The notes below the pieces were generated by a model that was given only the letters and a program-made list of their open reading frames with translations, was not told where the DNA came from and did no database searches. Position numbers and translations under genes: made by a program. From NCBI RefSeq assembly GCF_004793885.1, contig NZ_SRYG01000014.1:1-64000 (forward strand): 64,000 bases of DNA, read 5' to 3'. Positions 55,074 to 63,565 of the stretch are shown in pieces; positions within the stretch are counted from its first letter, which is position 1; every line of letters starts with the position of its first letter. The stretch is from Dubosiella muris. Its GTDB lineage: Bacteria > Bacillota_I > Bacilli_A > Erysipelotrichales > Erysipelotrichaceae.

Positions 55074-55487
55074 ATGCGGTTAGACGGTTTTGGATTGTTC
55101 GTAAACGATATGGGAGCAATGATTCGATTTTACAGAGATGTGCTTGGCTTTGAGATTCAAGAGAGTGAGCAGACATCCAATGTATATCTTGTGAAGGACG
55201 GGACATTGTTTTTGCTTTACGGCAGAAAAGATTTTGAGAATATGACAAGTAAAAAGTACGAATATGTAAAGGGATTAAACGGTCATTCGGAAATCGCGCT
55301 TTATGTGGATACTTTCGAAGAAGTGGATTTAGAATACGAAAAGGCGATACGCAATGGTGCGACTTCTGTTTTAGAACCGACAACAGAGCCTTGGGGACAG
55401 AGAACGTGCTTCATAGCTGATCCGGAAGGAAATCTGATTGAAATTGGTTCATGGAACAAATCTTTTGAAACAAAAGACAAAAGATGA
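55074..55487 (+). CDS. VOC/glyoxalase-family protein
   Basis: This 137-residue vicinal-oxygen-chelate fold protein (two beta-alpha-beta-beta-beta modules) has typical FVNDMGAMIRFYRDVLGFE and FIADPEGNLIEIGSW. The C-terminal Glu ligand is present. Such single-domain proteins act as glyoxalase-like enzymes, bleomycin- or fosfomycin-type resistance proteins, or unknown lyases. GTGGAGGAG precedes the start at 55074. It may be co-transcribed with the following GNAT gene. Confidence 0.88.
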   Translation: MRLDGFGLFVNDMGAMIRFYRDVLGFEIQESEQTSNVYLVKDGTLFLLYGRKDFENMTSKKYEYVKGLNGHSEIALYVDTFEEVDLEYEKAIRNGATSVLEPTTEPWGQRTCFIADPEGNLIEIGSWNKSFETKDKR

Positions 55488-55546
55488 AATTCCCGTTTGT
55501 TGGGGAGTTGAGAGAGTGAAAAAACGGAATTTGAGAGGAAAACTGT

Positions 55547-56032
55547 ATGATTAGAACAAGACCGTATAAAGCTTCGGATGGAGATGCCATATTATCGTGG
55601 TGTCAGGATGAAAAAGCGTTTTATCAATGGACAGCAGGTATACTTGGCAATTATCCGATAACACAAAAGGAATTTTGCTTGGTTGAATCTCTAATGCCGT
55701 TTACTGCATTTGATGAAACAGGAATCGTTGGCTTTTTTACGCTAAGAAACCCGGATGAATCCTTGGATGAACTACGTTTTGGATTTGTGATTGTAAATCC
55801 TCACAAGAGAGGAAAGGGCTATGGAAAAGCCATGCTCCGGCTAGGCCTCAAATTTGTATTTGAAATGTATGGAGCAAAAAAAGCGTCCTTGGGCGTTTTT
55901 GAGAATAATCTTCCGGCTTATTTTTGTTATAAAGCGGTCGGTTTTAACGATGTTGTTCTTGACAGAACGGAAACCTATTGTGTTCTAGGTGAAGAATGGA
56001 AGTGTAGAGAATTGATTATGGAAAATAGATAA
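55547..56032 (+). CDS. GNAT-family N-acetyltransferase
   Basis: This 161-residue acetyltransferase has an acetyl-CoA-binding loop in NPHKRGKGYGKAML, preceded by a beta bulge (FGFVIVNP) and followed by NLPAYFCYKAVGF. Both this gene and its VOC neighbour are somewhat AT-richer than the surroundings. Substrate unknown. Confidence 0.88.
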   Translation: MIRTRPYKASDGDAILSWCQDEKAFYQWTAGILGNYPITQKEFCLVESLMPFTAFDETGIVGFFTLRNPDESLDELRFGFVIVNPHKRGKGYGKAMLRLGLKFVFEMYGAKKASLGVFENNLPAYFCYKAVGFNDVVLDRTETYCVLGEEWKCRELIMENR

Positions 56033-56091
56033 ATCCCGTTTTTTATTGAGTGGAGAACGCGTCTACAAAATAAATAAAAAGCCCCACCCAT

Positions 56092-56124
56092 GCAGGAAAT
56101 CTAAACAGGTGATCCTGCTTTTTC
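56092..56124 (+). terminator. intrinsic terminator
   Basis: GCAGGA and TCCTGC arms with a 15-base loop followed by TTTTTC. Confidence 0.6.
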
Positions 56125-56200
56125 TATGTCGGGAATCCGGGAGAAAAGAGGACGCACACTGCTATGCATTTTGATATAACAAATCATCTAAAAAAGCCGA

Positions 56201-56659
56201 ATGAATGATTATCAGGGCTTAAAATCAGGTGAAGAACACAAAACGCTGCGGGAAAACTGGGTCGTCTTTTTAACGAAGAAGGATTTCCTTAAACAAAACG
56301 AGCTGTTTTATACGTATGAATGGTTCAACCGGAAATGGAAGCGGATCCTGCATACGAAAGCGCACATCCGTTTTGTCAATGGAGAATACCGGGGCGATGA
56401 CGCGATTGGAAGGCTGATGCATGATTTCCACTGTACAAACCCGGATGACATGTTTTATGATGAGCTTAGAGAAGCCGTATCGTATTTTAAAAAGGAACCG
56501 GAAGTAGTGAATGCCATGTGTGAGATCATGAGAGAATTTGAAAGAGAGTCGCGAAATAAAGAGCGTGAAGAAGGCATGTCCTATGAAAAAATCGCGCGGA
56601 TCACCAATCAATCGTTATCGAAAGTAAAATCGGTTTTTAAGGCGCAGCAACCCGCGTAG
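56201..56659 (+). pseudogene. C-terminal fragment of a PD-(D/E)XK transposase-like protein
   Basis: The 152-codon frame reads like the second half of the Rpn-like/PD-(D/E)XK transposase family: a strand ENWVVFLTKKDF, then HIRFVNGEYRGDDAIGRLMHDFHCTNPDDMFYDEL, and a closing helix-turn-helix (YEKIARITNQSLSKVKSVFK). The catalytic N-terminal part is missing, and no ribosome binding site precedes ATG 56201. It is a truncated relative, in family terms, of the gene at 45825 but from a different subgroup. Confidence 0.65.
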
Positions 56660-56676
56660 CAATCGGGCATCATGGC

Positions 56677-56702
56677 ATAGGTCATGATGCTCTTTTTCTA
56701 AA
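56677..56702 (+). terminator. intrinsic terminator
   Basis: GCATCATG and CATGATGC perfect arms followed by TCTTTTTCT, 18 bases after the fragment's stop codon. Between here and 56882 no gene is supported. Confidence 0.8.
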
Positions 56703-56882
56703 TACGTACTCGAATTTCATTCCTGTAAATTTCGATCCAGAGGAAGGAAAGCAATGAATATGCACAAGTGTTTGTAAAAAAACAGGACTCAGAAGGATGA
56801 AAAAATCAAAAGGAGACACCATTTTGATGCCTCCAAATAACAATCTTTTCGAACGTATAGTTTCCCATCCATTCGGTTCTTC

Positions 56883-58088
56883 TTATTTTGTTTTTGGCTG
56901 GAAAAAGCGATGGGCAGCCAGCGCCAGCAAGCCGGAAAGGAAAGCCGCGATCCAATAGCATAGCGCCATGGGCAGCGACTGGATCAAAAAGCCGAACACG
57001 ATGTTGCCTAACGGAACGGCGCATTGGCACGAGGCCATGACGAACGCCATCGTCTTGCCAAGCTGGTCGGCTGGGGTGATCGTTTCCAGCCACGTCAGCA
57101 GCACGATGCTCGCCATGGAACCCAGCGCCATGAGCAGCCATAAACCAACGGCCAGCGCGCCAAAAGAAACCGGACCGCCTTGGGCGATTCCCAACAGCAA
57201 GGCGATGAGCGCCAAAACGACGGCGCAGCCAGCCATGATCGTTTTGATTTCCTTCGTACCGGCGGCTTTTACGCGGGCGGAGGCGAAAAGAGCGCCCGTG
57301 ATGCCGCCAATGCCGATGGCGGCTTCCAAAAGCGACAAGTGGAAATCGGCGCTGGCGCCCGCGTACCAATGCTGCGTCACAAGAACCGGAACGGAAACGC
57401 TGATCAGCCCGGAAACGACGAGATTGAACAAGGCGATCAAAACGAGGCCGCGACGAATGAGATTGTTTTGGAGGACGACGCGCCATCCGGTTTGAAAATC
57501 TTCGCGAAGCGTTCGCTGTTTTGGATGGAAAGGAATTTTTAAAAACAATTCCAGCAGCGCGGAGACGAAAAAGCAAACCGCCAGAACGAGCAAAAACGCG
57601 GTTTTCGACAAGACAGGATTGAAAAGCGCCGCCAGGACCGGGCCGATGATGGCGGACAGCTGTCCGATACCCGAAACGATGGCGTTGCCCTTCATCCAGT
57701 TCGCTTCGTCCAGCAGCGCCGGGACACTCGCGTTCACCGTTGGCTGGTACGCGCCCTGAATGGCGTACAATACAAGCAGCGCGATCGCGCACACGACAAC
57801 GGGATCAAGCGCCTTCCACGCCAGCGCGACGAGCGTGACCAAAAGGGCGGTGAAAAAATCGAGGCCGGCCATGATGCGTTCTTTGCGCCAGCGATCCGCC
57901 AACACGCCGCCAACCATGGACAAAGCGATGGACGGAAGCAAGGCGATTCCGGTTACGAGGCCAAATAGAGAAGGGGAACCGGTCGCTTCGAGCAGCCAGA
58001 GTGGCAACAAAAAGCGAATCGCCGCGTTGCCAAACAAGGAGATGATTTGGCCAACGCACAACAAAAGAAATGATTTGGATGAAAGCAT
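56883..58088 (-). CDS. MFS-family transporter
   Basis: This 401-residue protein has 12 predicted membrane helices, in the MFS_3/enterobactin-exporter-like subgroup. The motif A loop GGVLADRWRKERIM lies between helices 2 and 3. It is downstream of a TetR-type regulator on the same strand, with a palindromic operator just before its start, so drug or metabolite efflux under repressor control is likely. Confidence 0.9.
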   Translation of the reverse strand: MLSSKSFLLLCVGQIISLFGNAAIRFLLPLWLLEATGSPSLFGLVTGIALLPSIALSMVGGVLADRWRKERIMAGLDFFTALLVTLVALAWKALDPVVVCAIALLVLYAIQGAYQPTVNASVPALLDEANWMKGNAIVSGIGQLSAIIGPVLAALFNPVLSKTAFLLVLAVCFFVSALLELFLKIPFHPKQRTLREDFQTGWRVVLQNNLIRRGLVLIALFNLVVSGLISVSVPVLVTQHWYAGASADFHLSLLEAAIGIGGITGALFASARVKAAGTKEIKTIMAGCAVVLALIALLLGIAQGGPVSFGALAVGLWLLMALGSMASIVLLTWLETITPADQLGKTMAFVMASCQCAVPLGNIVFGFLIQSLPMALCYWIAAFLSGLLALAAHRFFQPKTK

Positions 58089-58103
58089 AGTGGATTTCCT
58101 TTC

Positions 58104-58124
58104 TTAAGTACCGACCGACGGTAT
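58104..58124. promoter_or_regulatory. TetR-type operator upstream of the MFS gene
   Basis: TACCGACCGACGGTATGTA contains inverted ACCG/CGGT half sites and shares CGGTATGT-like ends with the palindrome upstream of the TetR gene (58827-58843). Confidence 0.6.
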
Positions 58125-58160
58125 GTATCGCGGTAAAAGAAAATCGCCGGTTGGCGAATT

Positions 58161-58814
58161 TCACGCCGCTTTCGAGGCGAGCGTGGCGAGATGGGCGAGC
58201 CGTTCGATGGCTTCGTCTTCAATCAAGTCGAGGCCGCACTGGCGCAGCATCTTTTGCAGCAGTTTCGCTTTGCGCGTAATTTTATTCGCGTCGGCCTGGA
58301 TTGCCAGCGGATTGAGCCAAATGTTGCCGGCCAGCAACAGCAGCTCCGCCAATTCGTCCGGGTACCCGGTCACGATGGAGCCATCCTCGACGCCTTCGCG
58401 AATGAGAGGGGCGATATAGGCCGGCGCGACATGGTGGATGGAGTCGTCCCGCATCCGGGCCAGCATGAATGGATCATCATAAAGGCGGGGCGCGGCTTGA
58501 AACAAATCGTCCTGGATTGGCTGGGCGATGGAGCCGCAAAAGATCGCTTTGAGCTTTTGCGCGCCATTCATCGTCGAATCGGCGCGGATCTTGTTCAGAA
58601 ATTGAACGGACTGTTCGCTCATCCGGGTGATGACCGCTTCCAGAATTTCCTCTTTGCTTGCGAAATGGTGGTAGATCGCGCCTTTGCTCAAGCCGTTCAA
58701 ATCGTGAAGAATGTCCTGAATGGATGTTTTTTCGTATCCTTTTTCAGAAAACAGCCGCTGGGACACATCGAGAATTTGCTGGATCGTCGCCTGGGAATCG
58801 CGTTTTTTCGGCAT
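58161..58814 (-). CDS. TetR/AcrR-family transcriptional regulator
   Basis: This 217-residue repressor has an N-terminal helix-turn-helix (about 12-58; YEKTSIQDILHDLNGLSKGAIYHHFASKEEIL) and a full-length ligand-binding domain. The start at 58814 follows AAAGGAGG; an upstream in-frame extension crosses the operator and is not used. It is 72 bases upstream of the MFS gene. Matching palindromes before both genes suggest that it represses itself and the transporter. Confidence 0.92.
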   Translation of the reverse strand: MPKKRDSQATIQQILDVSQRLFSEKGYEKTSIQDILHDLNGLSKGAIYHHFASKEEILEAVITRMSEQSVQFLNKIRADSTMNGAQKLKAIFCGSIAQPIQDDLFQAAPRLYDDPFMLARMRDDSIHHVAPAYIAPLIREGVEDGSIVTGYPDELAELLLLAGNIWLNPLAIQADANKITRKAKLLQKMLRQCGLDLIEDEAIERLAHLATLASKAA

Positions 58815-58826
58815 AGGGCCTCCTTT

Positions 58827-58843
58827 ACATACCGTTGGTATGT
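58827..58843. promoter_or_regulatory. TetR-type operator (autoregulation)
   Basis: ACATACCGTTGGTATGT is a 17-base perfect palindrome around one central base, 12 bases upstream of the regulator's start codon. Confidence 0.75.
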
Positions 58844-58875
58844 TTATCGTATCAAACTTTTGCGGTCCACGCAAT

Positions 58876-58906
58876 GAAAAAACCGGCTATTTCACCGGTT
58901 TCACGT
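58876..58906 (-). terminator. terminator of the glycosyltransferase gene
   Basis: On the - strand GAAACCGG and CCGGTTTTTT pair around TGAAATAG; the hairpin overlaps the stop codon at 58887. Confidence 0.75.
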
Positions 58907-59768
58907 AGGCGTCGAAATAATTTTGATAGACGTCGAGATTTTGATCGCTTTTGATTTTTGTGCCAAAGAGCGCCTGCGGCTTGGATTCGATCGCTTCCGC
59001 TGTCAGGAAACCAACCGGCGTTTCCAACGCGTACGTCCCGGTTGGCCCGCAAGCCCAAATGTCCTCGTTGACATGCGGCGTGCCGGCAAACTTGCGAAGC
59101 ATCGTCGCGATGGCCAGCTCTTCAGGATAGAGGCACATTTTAAACGTGTTGGAGCAATACGGAAACGCGTCGGCCAGCGCCTTGGCGCTTTCCGGCGTCA
59201 AAATGAACCATGGAAAGCTCAACACGAGCGTGTCTTCGATTTTTCGCTGTTTGAAGTTGTGCACGATTTTCGAAGTCATCGCGTTCATGCCCTTGATCAT
59301 CCGGCTCGTTTGAAAGTTCATCGTGTTTGTGAAGAACGCGTAGTTTTCAAATCGCTTGGCGATCGTTTCATCGTGGTCGGAATCGTTGACGACGTAGTAA
59401 ATGTCCTGACCTTCGTGCTCGTTCAAATACGCGACGATCGTGTCGCGGGAGCGGATGGGCATCATGCCGTCCGTCATCAGGATGAACCGGTCGTAGTGCT
59501 TGCGCTCGTTGATTTGCGCGTCCAGCGCGTTGCGCAGCTGGACGATTTGACCGCGCGGCAGCGACAAATCGGCGTCCAGCGCTTTTTGCTGGATTTGGGA
59601 AACGTGAAGCGCCGGCTCGTCGGCGTAGGAAATGACCATTTGATCCCGCAAGTCGTCGTCGTTGATCATGACGAACACTTCGTCGCCAGGCTCGATGAGC
59701 TGGTCGACATTTTCCGACAACTCGTCAAACGACGTGCCGGTGTAATGCATGCAGTAGGCTATTTTCAT
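58887..59768 (-). CDS. GT14-like (core-2/I-branching type) glycosyltransferase
   Basis: This 293-residue protein resembles the Branch/pfam02485 family: an N-terminal alpha/beta part (IAYCMHY...DEVFVMINDDDLRD), RGQIVQLRNALDA, a DRFILMTDGMMPIRSRDTIVAYLNEHEG segment (the SGxDxPL-like position), and late CLYPEELAIATMLRKF with HVNEDIWACG. Bacterial members transfer sugars in surface polysaccharide synthesis. No signal or membrane segment. It is isolated between terminators, not in a polysaccharide cluster. Confidence 0.7.
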   Translation of the reverse strand: MKIAYCMHYTGTSFDELSENVDQLIEPGDEVFVMINDDDLRDQMVISYADEPALHVSQIQQKALDADLSLPRGQIVQLRNALDAQINERKHYDRFILMTDGMMPIRSRDTIVAYLNEHEGQDIYYVVNDSDHDETIAKRFENYAFFTNTMNFQTSRMIKGMNAMTSKIVHNFKQRKIEDTLVLSFPWFILTPESAKALADAFPYCSNTFKMCLYPEELAIATMLRKFAGTPHVNEDIWACGPTGTYALETPVGFLTAEAIESKPQALFGTKIKSDQNLDVYQNYFDAYVKPVK

Positions 59769-59814
59769 GTTTGTTTTCTCCTGTTTTTCTTTTTATAGTA
59801 GCGTTCCGCAAAAA

Positions 59815-59838
59815 GAAAAACAAGCCGGTTCCGGCTTA
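59815..59838 (-). terminator. terminator of the deoC operon
   Basis: On the - strand AAGCCGG and CCGGCTT pair around AA and are followed by GTTTTTC, overlapping the stop of the last gene. Confidence 0.75.
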
Positions 59839-60252
59839 TTTTTCCTCGATTCGGGCGATTTCGTCCATTACCTCTTCCAGCGACTCGCTTGCCAGACGAA
59901 CGGTTTCCCGGCATTTGAACGCTTTGGTGTAGTGCACCGGCTTGACTTGGGCGCATTGCGTCGCGCCAAGCTTCTTGTTGAAAGCGGCGACGACTTTTTG
60001 CGAGTAGGGACGAAGCGTGTCCAAATGGTCGTGCGCCTTGGTTTCAACCGTCATTTTCGACAAGGCGGCTATGCTTGCGCACAACGCCCCGCACGTCAAT
60101 CCCGTATACATGCCGCTGCCAAACCCGGCCATCATTTTCAAGTCTTCCTCGTGCAGGTCCAGCCCATAGTACGCGTCGCAAGCGCGGATGATCGCTTCCG
60201 AGCAGTTGTATCCGGCCGCGTAGTTTTCCAAAGCGAGATCGGTGAGGCTCAT
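59836..60252 (-). CDS. C_GCAxxG_C_C-family protein
   Basis: This 138-residue protein has the conserved cysteine pattern of the C_GCAxxG_C_C family: NCSEA, TCGALCASI, CAQVKP and KCRETV. These helical proteins are thought to bind a redox cofactor or metal; their reaction is unknown. The start at 60252 has GGAGG 8 bases upstream and overlaps the stop of the reductase gene (ATGA). Last gene of a four-gene operon. Confidence 0.88.
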   Translation of the reverse strand: MSLTDLALENYAAGYNCSEAIIRACDAYYGLDLHEEDLKMMAGFGSGMYTGLTCGALCASIAALSKMTVETKAHDHLDTLRPYSQKVVAAFNKKLGATQCAQVKPVHYTKAFKCRETVRLASESLEEVMDEIARIEEK

Positions 60253-61124
60253 GACGATTTCCTCCATCCAAAATCGCGTAAAATCGCTTCGACATCCTCG
60301 TCAAACGTGCCAAAAGTAATGCCGTATTGGGCAAGCTTTTGCGCGTCCAGACGATAGTCGCGGAACCGGTCGGCGTACCGCTCCTCGTTTGGCAAAATGT
60401 AGCGCGCGATGGCTTCCGGCGTCGCGCCCAGCATCGAGGCGACCGTTTTCGCGCTTTCATACGTCGATTTGTCGTTGGCGGACGCGACATGGTAAATGCC
60501 GGCCGGCAACGTCGTAATGGCTTCAAATTGCTCAGCCAGCCGTCGGGCATACGTCATGCAACGCTTTTCATGCACGGTAAATAGCGTTGGCTGCTGGTGC
60601 AAGATGGCGTTCATGACATTGGATACGATGTTTGGACTCGCCTTGATGCCTGGCATTGACAAGCCCATCATCCAGGAAAAACGCAAAATAACCGCGTCCG
60701 GACACCATTGATGGAGAATTTTTTCGCATTCGATTTTATTTTGACCATAGACCGTCACGGCCGCTATGTCCTCTTCTTCGGCAAAAGGTCCAAAATTCGT
60801 CTTGCCGTTAAAAACCTGCTCGGTCGAGCAAAAAATCAGGCGGGCCCCTTTTTCATGGCACACTTTCGCGATCGCCTCGGTCGATTCCACGTTGATTCGA
60901 TGGGCGAGCGCCGGATTTTCTTCGCATACAGCGGTCGTCGCGTTGGCCGCCGTATGGAGGCAAAGATCAAAATCCTGTGAGCGGACAAAGCGTTCCACCG
61001 CGTCCGGATCGGACAGGTCGGCATCTTTGCGCGTCATTTTGATCCAGTTGAATTTCGTTTGGTTGACAGCGGCGATATACGAGGCGATATACCCGTTGGC
61101 GCCGGTGACTAAAATTGTTTTCAT
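60249..61124 (-). CDS. RmlD-like NAD(P)-dependent sugar reductase/epimerase
   Basis: This 291-residue short-chain dehydrogenase of the dTDP-4-dehydrorhamnose reductase type has the nucleotide-binding motif GANGYIASY, the active site STEQVFNG (Thr) and YGQNKIECEK (YxxxK). Without rmlABC next to it, rhamnose synthesis cannot be claimed; the substrate may be another deoxysugar or aldose. The start at 61124 follows AAAGGAAAT. It lies 2 bases after manA and overlaps the next gene. Confidence 0.85.
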   Translation of the reverse strand: MKTILVTGANGYIASYIAAVNQTKFNWIKMTRKDADLSDPDAVERFVRSQDFDLCLHTAANATTAVCEENPALAHRINVESTEAIAKVCHEKGARLIFCSTEQVFNGKTNFGPFAEEEDIAAVTVYGQNKIECEKILHQWCPDAVILRFSWMMGLSMPGIKASPNIVSNVMNAILHQQPTLFTVHEKRCMTYARRLAEQFEAITTLPAGIYHVASANDKSTYESAKTVASMLGATPEAIARYILPNEERYADRFRDYRLDAQKLAQYGITFGTFDEDVEAILRDFGWRKSS

Positions 61125-61126
61125 CT

Positions 61127-62044
61127 TCAATTTCCTTTCGTTTGACTATAGAGCAGGTGCGCTCCTTGTTTTATTGTAACATGAGAAAGGGAAGCGGGAA
61201 CGAAGGCGCTTTCATATTTTTTGAAAGGGTATTCGACACCATCGACGACCAGCGTCGTGTCCTCGCCAAGGTTGGACAACAGAAAGTACACTCCGTTGCC
61301 GGCGATGTCGATGTCCTTGTCGGCGAAAATTTCGTCTACGACGTAATGCGGGGTGTCTCCGATGCGGCGTGTCGTGTTTTGCGCCGGCACAAACGTTGGA
61401 CGCAACGCGAAGTTGGCAACATCGAACGATTCCTTCAAATGGAGCGGGCGCTGGCTTCCGTCGGCGTTTTTGCGGTTGTAGTCGTAAAAACGATAGGTGA
61501 CATTGGAGTTGGTGCCCACTTCGATCGCCAAAATGCCGGCGCCTAACGCGTGAAGCATGCCCGCGGGAATGTCGATGTAGTCGCCCGGTTTGACTTCCTG
61601 ATACGACAAGTAGTTTTCCAGCGTTCCGTCTTCAACGGCTTTTTTGAGCGTCGCCGGATCGTCGGTCGTGGTGCCCGCGACAAGCTTGGCGCCCGGCTCG
61701 GCGTCGATAATGTACCAGCTTTCGTCTTTGCCGAAGTCGTTGGCATGCTCCATGGCGTAGGCGTCAAACGGATGGACTTGAATGCTCAGGGCGTCCTTGG
61801 CGTCCAGGAAGGCGACGCGCAGCATTTCGTGCATCGTGATGCCTTTTCCAAGCATCGCTTCCGGATCGCTGTCAATGAGCGCCTGAAGCGTGCAGCCCGC
61901 GTCGCGGACCGGGTTTGTGCAATACGGATGGGCGCTCACTTCCCACCATGTGCCATAGTTTTTGTCGGCGTGGCGGAACGTGGACATTTTGTCGTTGCCC
62001 CAAATCGTGTAGTCGGGAATCGGTTCTAAGATGTATGGTTTCAT
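61127..62044 (-). CDS. manA: mannose-6-phosphate isomerase, class I
   Basis: This 305-residue cupin-type isomerase interconverts mannose-6-P and fructose-6-P. The zinc ligands are in SIQVHPFD (Gln, His), the Glu in GKDESWYI and the His in PAGMLHALGAG. It is of the short Firmicutes form. The start at 62044 overlaps the stop of deoC (ATGA), with GGAGG upstream. Confidence 0.93.
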   Translation of the reverse strand: MKPYILEPIPDYTIWGNDKMSTFRHADKNYGTWWEVSAHPYCTNPVRDAGCTLQALIDSDPEAMLGKGITMHEMLRVAFLDAKDALSIQVHPFDAYAMEHANDFGKDESWYIIDAEPGAKLVAGTTTDDPATLKKAVEDGTLENYLSYQEVKPGDYIDIPAGMLHALGAGILAIEVGTNSNVTYRFYDYNRKNADGSQRPLHLKESFDVANFALRPTFVPAQNTTRRIGDTPHYVVDEIFADKDIDIAGNGVYFLLSNLGEDTTLVVDGVEYPFKKYESAFVPASLSHVTIKQGAHLLYSQTKGN

Positions 62045-62733
62045 TGGTTGGCTTCCTCCTTGAATTGTTCGAGAATCGTCAACGAAGCGCTTGTGCCAAT
62101 CCGGCTGGCGCCCGCCTCGATCATCGCCCGACACGTTTTCCAGTCGCGGATGCCGCCTGCCGCTTTGACTTTCACGTCGTCGCCAACGACGGATTTCATC
62201 AGCGCCACGTCTTCGACGGTCGCGCTGGTCGGGCCAAATCCGGTGCTCGTTTTAATGTAGTCGGGCCGGACTTTTTTCGCGATTTCGCTCAAGGTTTTGA
62301 TTTCGTCTTTTGTTAAATAGCAGTTTTCAAAAATGACTTTGCATGGCACGTTGTATTGGTGGCAGAGCGCCGTCATTTGCCGCATTTCGTCTTCGATATA
62401 CGCCCAGTCGTGCATTTTCGCCTTGCCGATATGAATGACGTAGTCGATTTCGTCGCTGCCATCCTGGATGGCGCGCTCGCATTCAAACAGCTTGCTTTGC
62501 AGGCCCGACTGGCCAAGCGGAAACGAAATGGCTGCGCCAACGTGGACATCCGTTCCCTCAAGCCATTGCTTGCATGGGATGACCCAGGCGGTGTTGATGG
62601 CGACCATCGCGCTGCCCATGGCTCTCGCCTCGTCGCAAAGCTTTTTCATTTCCTTGTCGGTGGCGTCGGCTTTCAAGTACGTATGGTCAAAGTATTTCGC
62701 TAGTTCTTTTTCATTTGCTGGTAATGTTTTCAT
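62041..62733 (-). CDS. deoC: deoxyribose-phosphate aldolase
   Basis: This 230-residue class I aldolase cleaves 2-deoxyribose-5-phosphate to glyceraldehyde-3-phosphate and acetaldehyde. The Schiff-base lysine is in YIKTSTGF, with KVIFENCYL and VKAAGGIRDW as supporting strands. AGAGGGAGT precedes the start at 62733. First gene of deoC-manA-reductase-C_GCAxxG_C_C. TATAAT on the - strand (about 62758-62763) is the probable -10. Confidence 0.95.
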   Translation of the reverse strand: MKTLPANEKELAKYFDHTYLKADATDKEMKKLCDEARAMGSAMVAINTAWVIPCKQWLEGTDVHVGAAISFPLGQSGLQSKLFECERAIQDGSDEIDYVIHIGKAKMHDWAYIEDEMRQMTALCHQYNVPCKVIFENCYLTKDEIKTLSEIAKKVRPDYIKTSTGFGPTSATVEDVALMKSVVGDDVKVKAAGGIRDWKTCRAMIEAGASRIGTSASLTILEQFKEEANQ

Positions 62734-62857
62734 GTTGAACTCCCTCTTTTCGGATGTATTATAGCATACTAATTTAATATATTGATATACCAAATTAAGA
62801 AAATTTTCTCTGTTGGTGTAAAATCGCTTCGTGGTACAATGGATGCGAGGTGAGATC

Positions 62858-63445
62858 ATGACAAAACTGGATTCGTCGATTCCGTATCGCAAGGTGTTGA
62901 TGGTGCTGCCAAAAAAACGGATCGAGCGTGTTTTTGATTTGAAGGAAGGGTTTTCGTACGTTCCGTTCGACGACGATTTATTTGAACCGTGGTGTGCTCT
63001 GCAAACAAGCGTGAATTTGTTTTCGTCCATGGAGCAGGCGCGAGACGCCCTGGCAGCCATGCTTGAAAAAGACCGCGCTTTTTTTGAAACCCACTTTTTA
63101 TTTGTGAAAAACGAGGCGGGTCAGCTGGCGGCTTCCGCCGGATTGTGGCCCGGACGCGATTTTGACGAAGAGCGGCTTCGTGTGCATTATGTGGCGTGCG
63201 ACGAGTCGTGCCAGCATCAAGGCATTGCCAGGGCGATGCTCACAAAGCTTGGCGCGATGTACGACTCGATCCCGTCGAAGTATCCTTTGTACCTTTCGAC
63301 ACAATCCCAGTCGTATGGGGCGATCGCGTTGTACGCTTCGCTGGGGTTCACTCCGTATTTGGGCGCGTATCGCGGCAGTACCCGGGAGCAAAGCGAGCAA
63401 GCGTGGGAGGAAACGACGCGGATCTTGAAAGAGCGGGGCGCGTAA
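62858..63445 (+). CDS. GNAT-family N-acetyltransferase
   Basis: This 195-residue acetyltransferase has an acetyl-CoA loop region CDESCQHQGIARAMLTKL, followed by SQSYGAIALYASLGFTPY. The start at 62858 follows GAGGTGAG. A promoter (TTGGTG, 16 bases, TACAAT) lies directly upstream in the gap to deoC. Substrate unknown. Confidence 0.85.
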   Translation: MTKLDSSIPYRKVLMVLPKKRIERVFDLKEGFSYVPFDDDLFEPWCALQTSVNLFSSMEQARDALAAMLEKDRAFFETHFLFVKNEAGQLAASAGLWPGRDFDEERLRVHYVACDESCQHQGIARAMLTKLGAMYDSIPSKYPLYLSTQSQSYGAIALYASLGFTPYLGAYRGSTREQSEQAWEETTRILKERGA

Positions 63446-63485
63446 AAACAGCAGAGCGATCTGGTGTTTTTTTTGTTTTTGGGGT

Positions 63486-63512
63486 TTAGCACTTATCGGT
63501 TGACACTGCTAA
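63486..63512 (+). promoter_or_regulatory. CIRCE element (HrcA operator) at the htpG promoter
   Basis: TTAGCACTT, nine bases, CACTGCTAA: 8 of 9 and 7 of 9 matches to the CIRCE arms TTAGCACTC and GAGTGCTAA with the exact 27-base length. It covers the -35 hexamer TTGACA (63500-63505). Confidence 0.78.
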
Positions 63513-63528
63513 AAGGATGGAGTATGAT
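63500..63528 (+). promoter_or_regulatory. sigma-A promoter of htpG
   Basis: TTGACA (63500-63505) and TATGAT (63523-63528) with a 17-base spacer, 37 bases before the start codon. Confidence 0.82.
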
Positions 63529-63565
63529 TTCCATATTGAAAAAACAGGATCAAAGGAGTGGAAAT

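Noticed and set aside
62041-63060. Longer DeoC starting at 63060
   Set aside because: The extension overlaps the opposite GNAT gene; the DeoC family begins at MKTLPANEKE with its own ribosome binding site.
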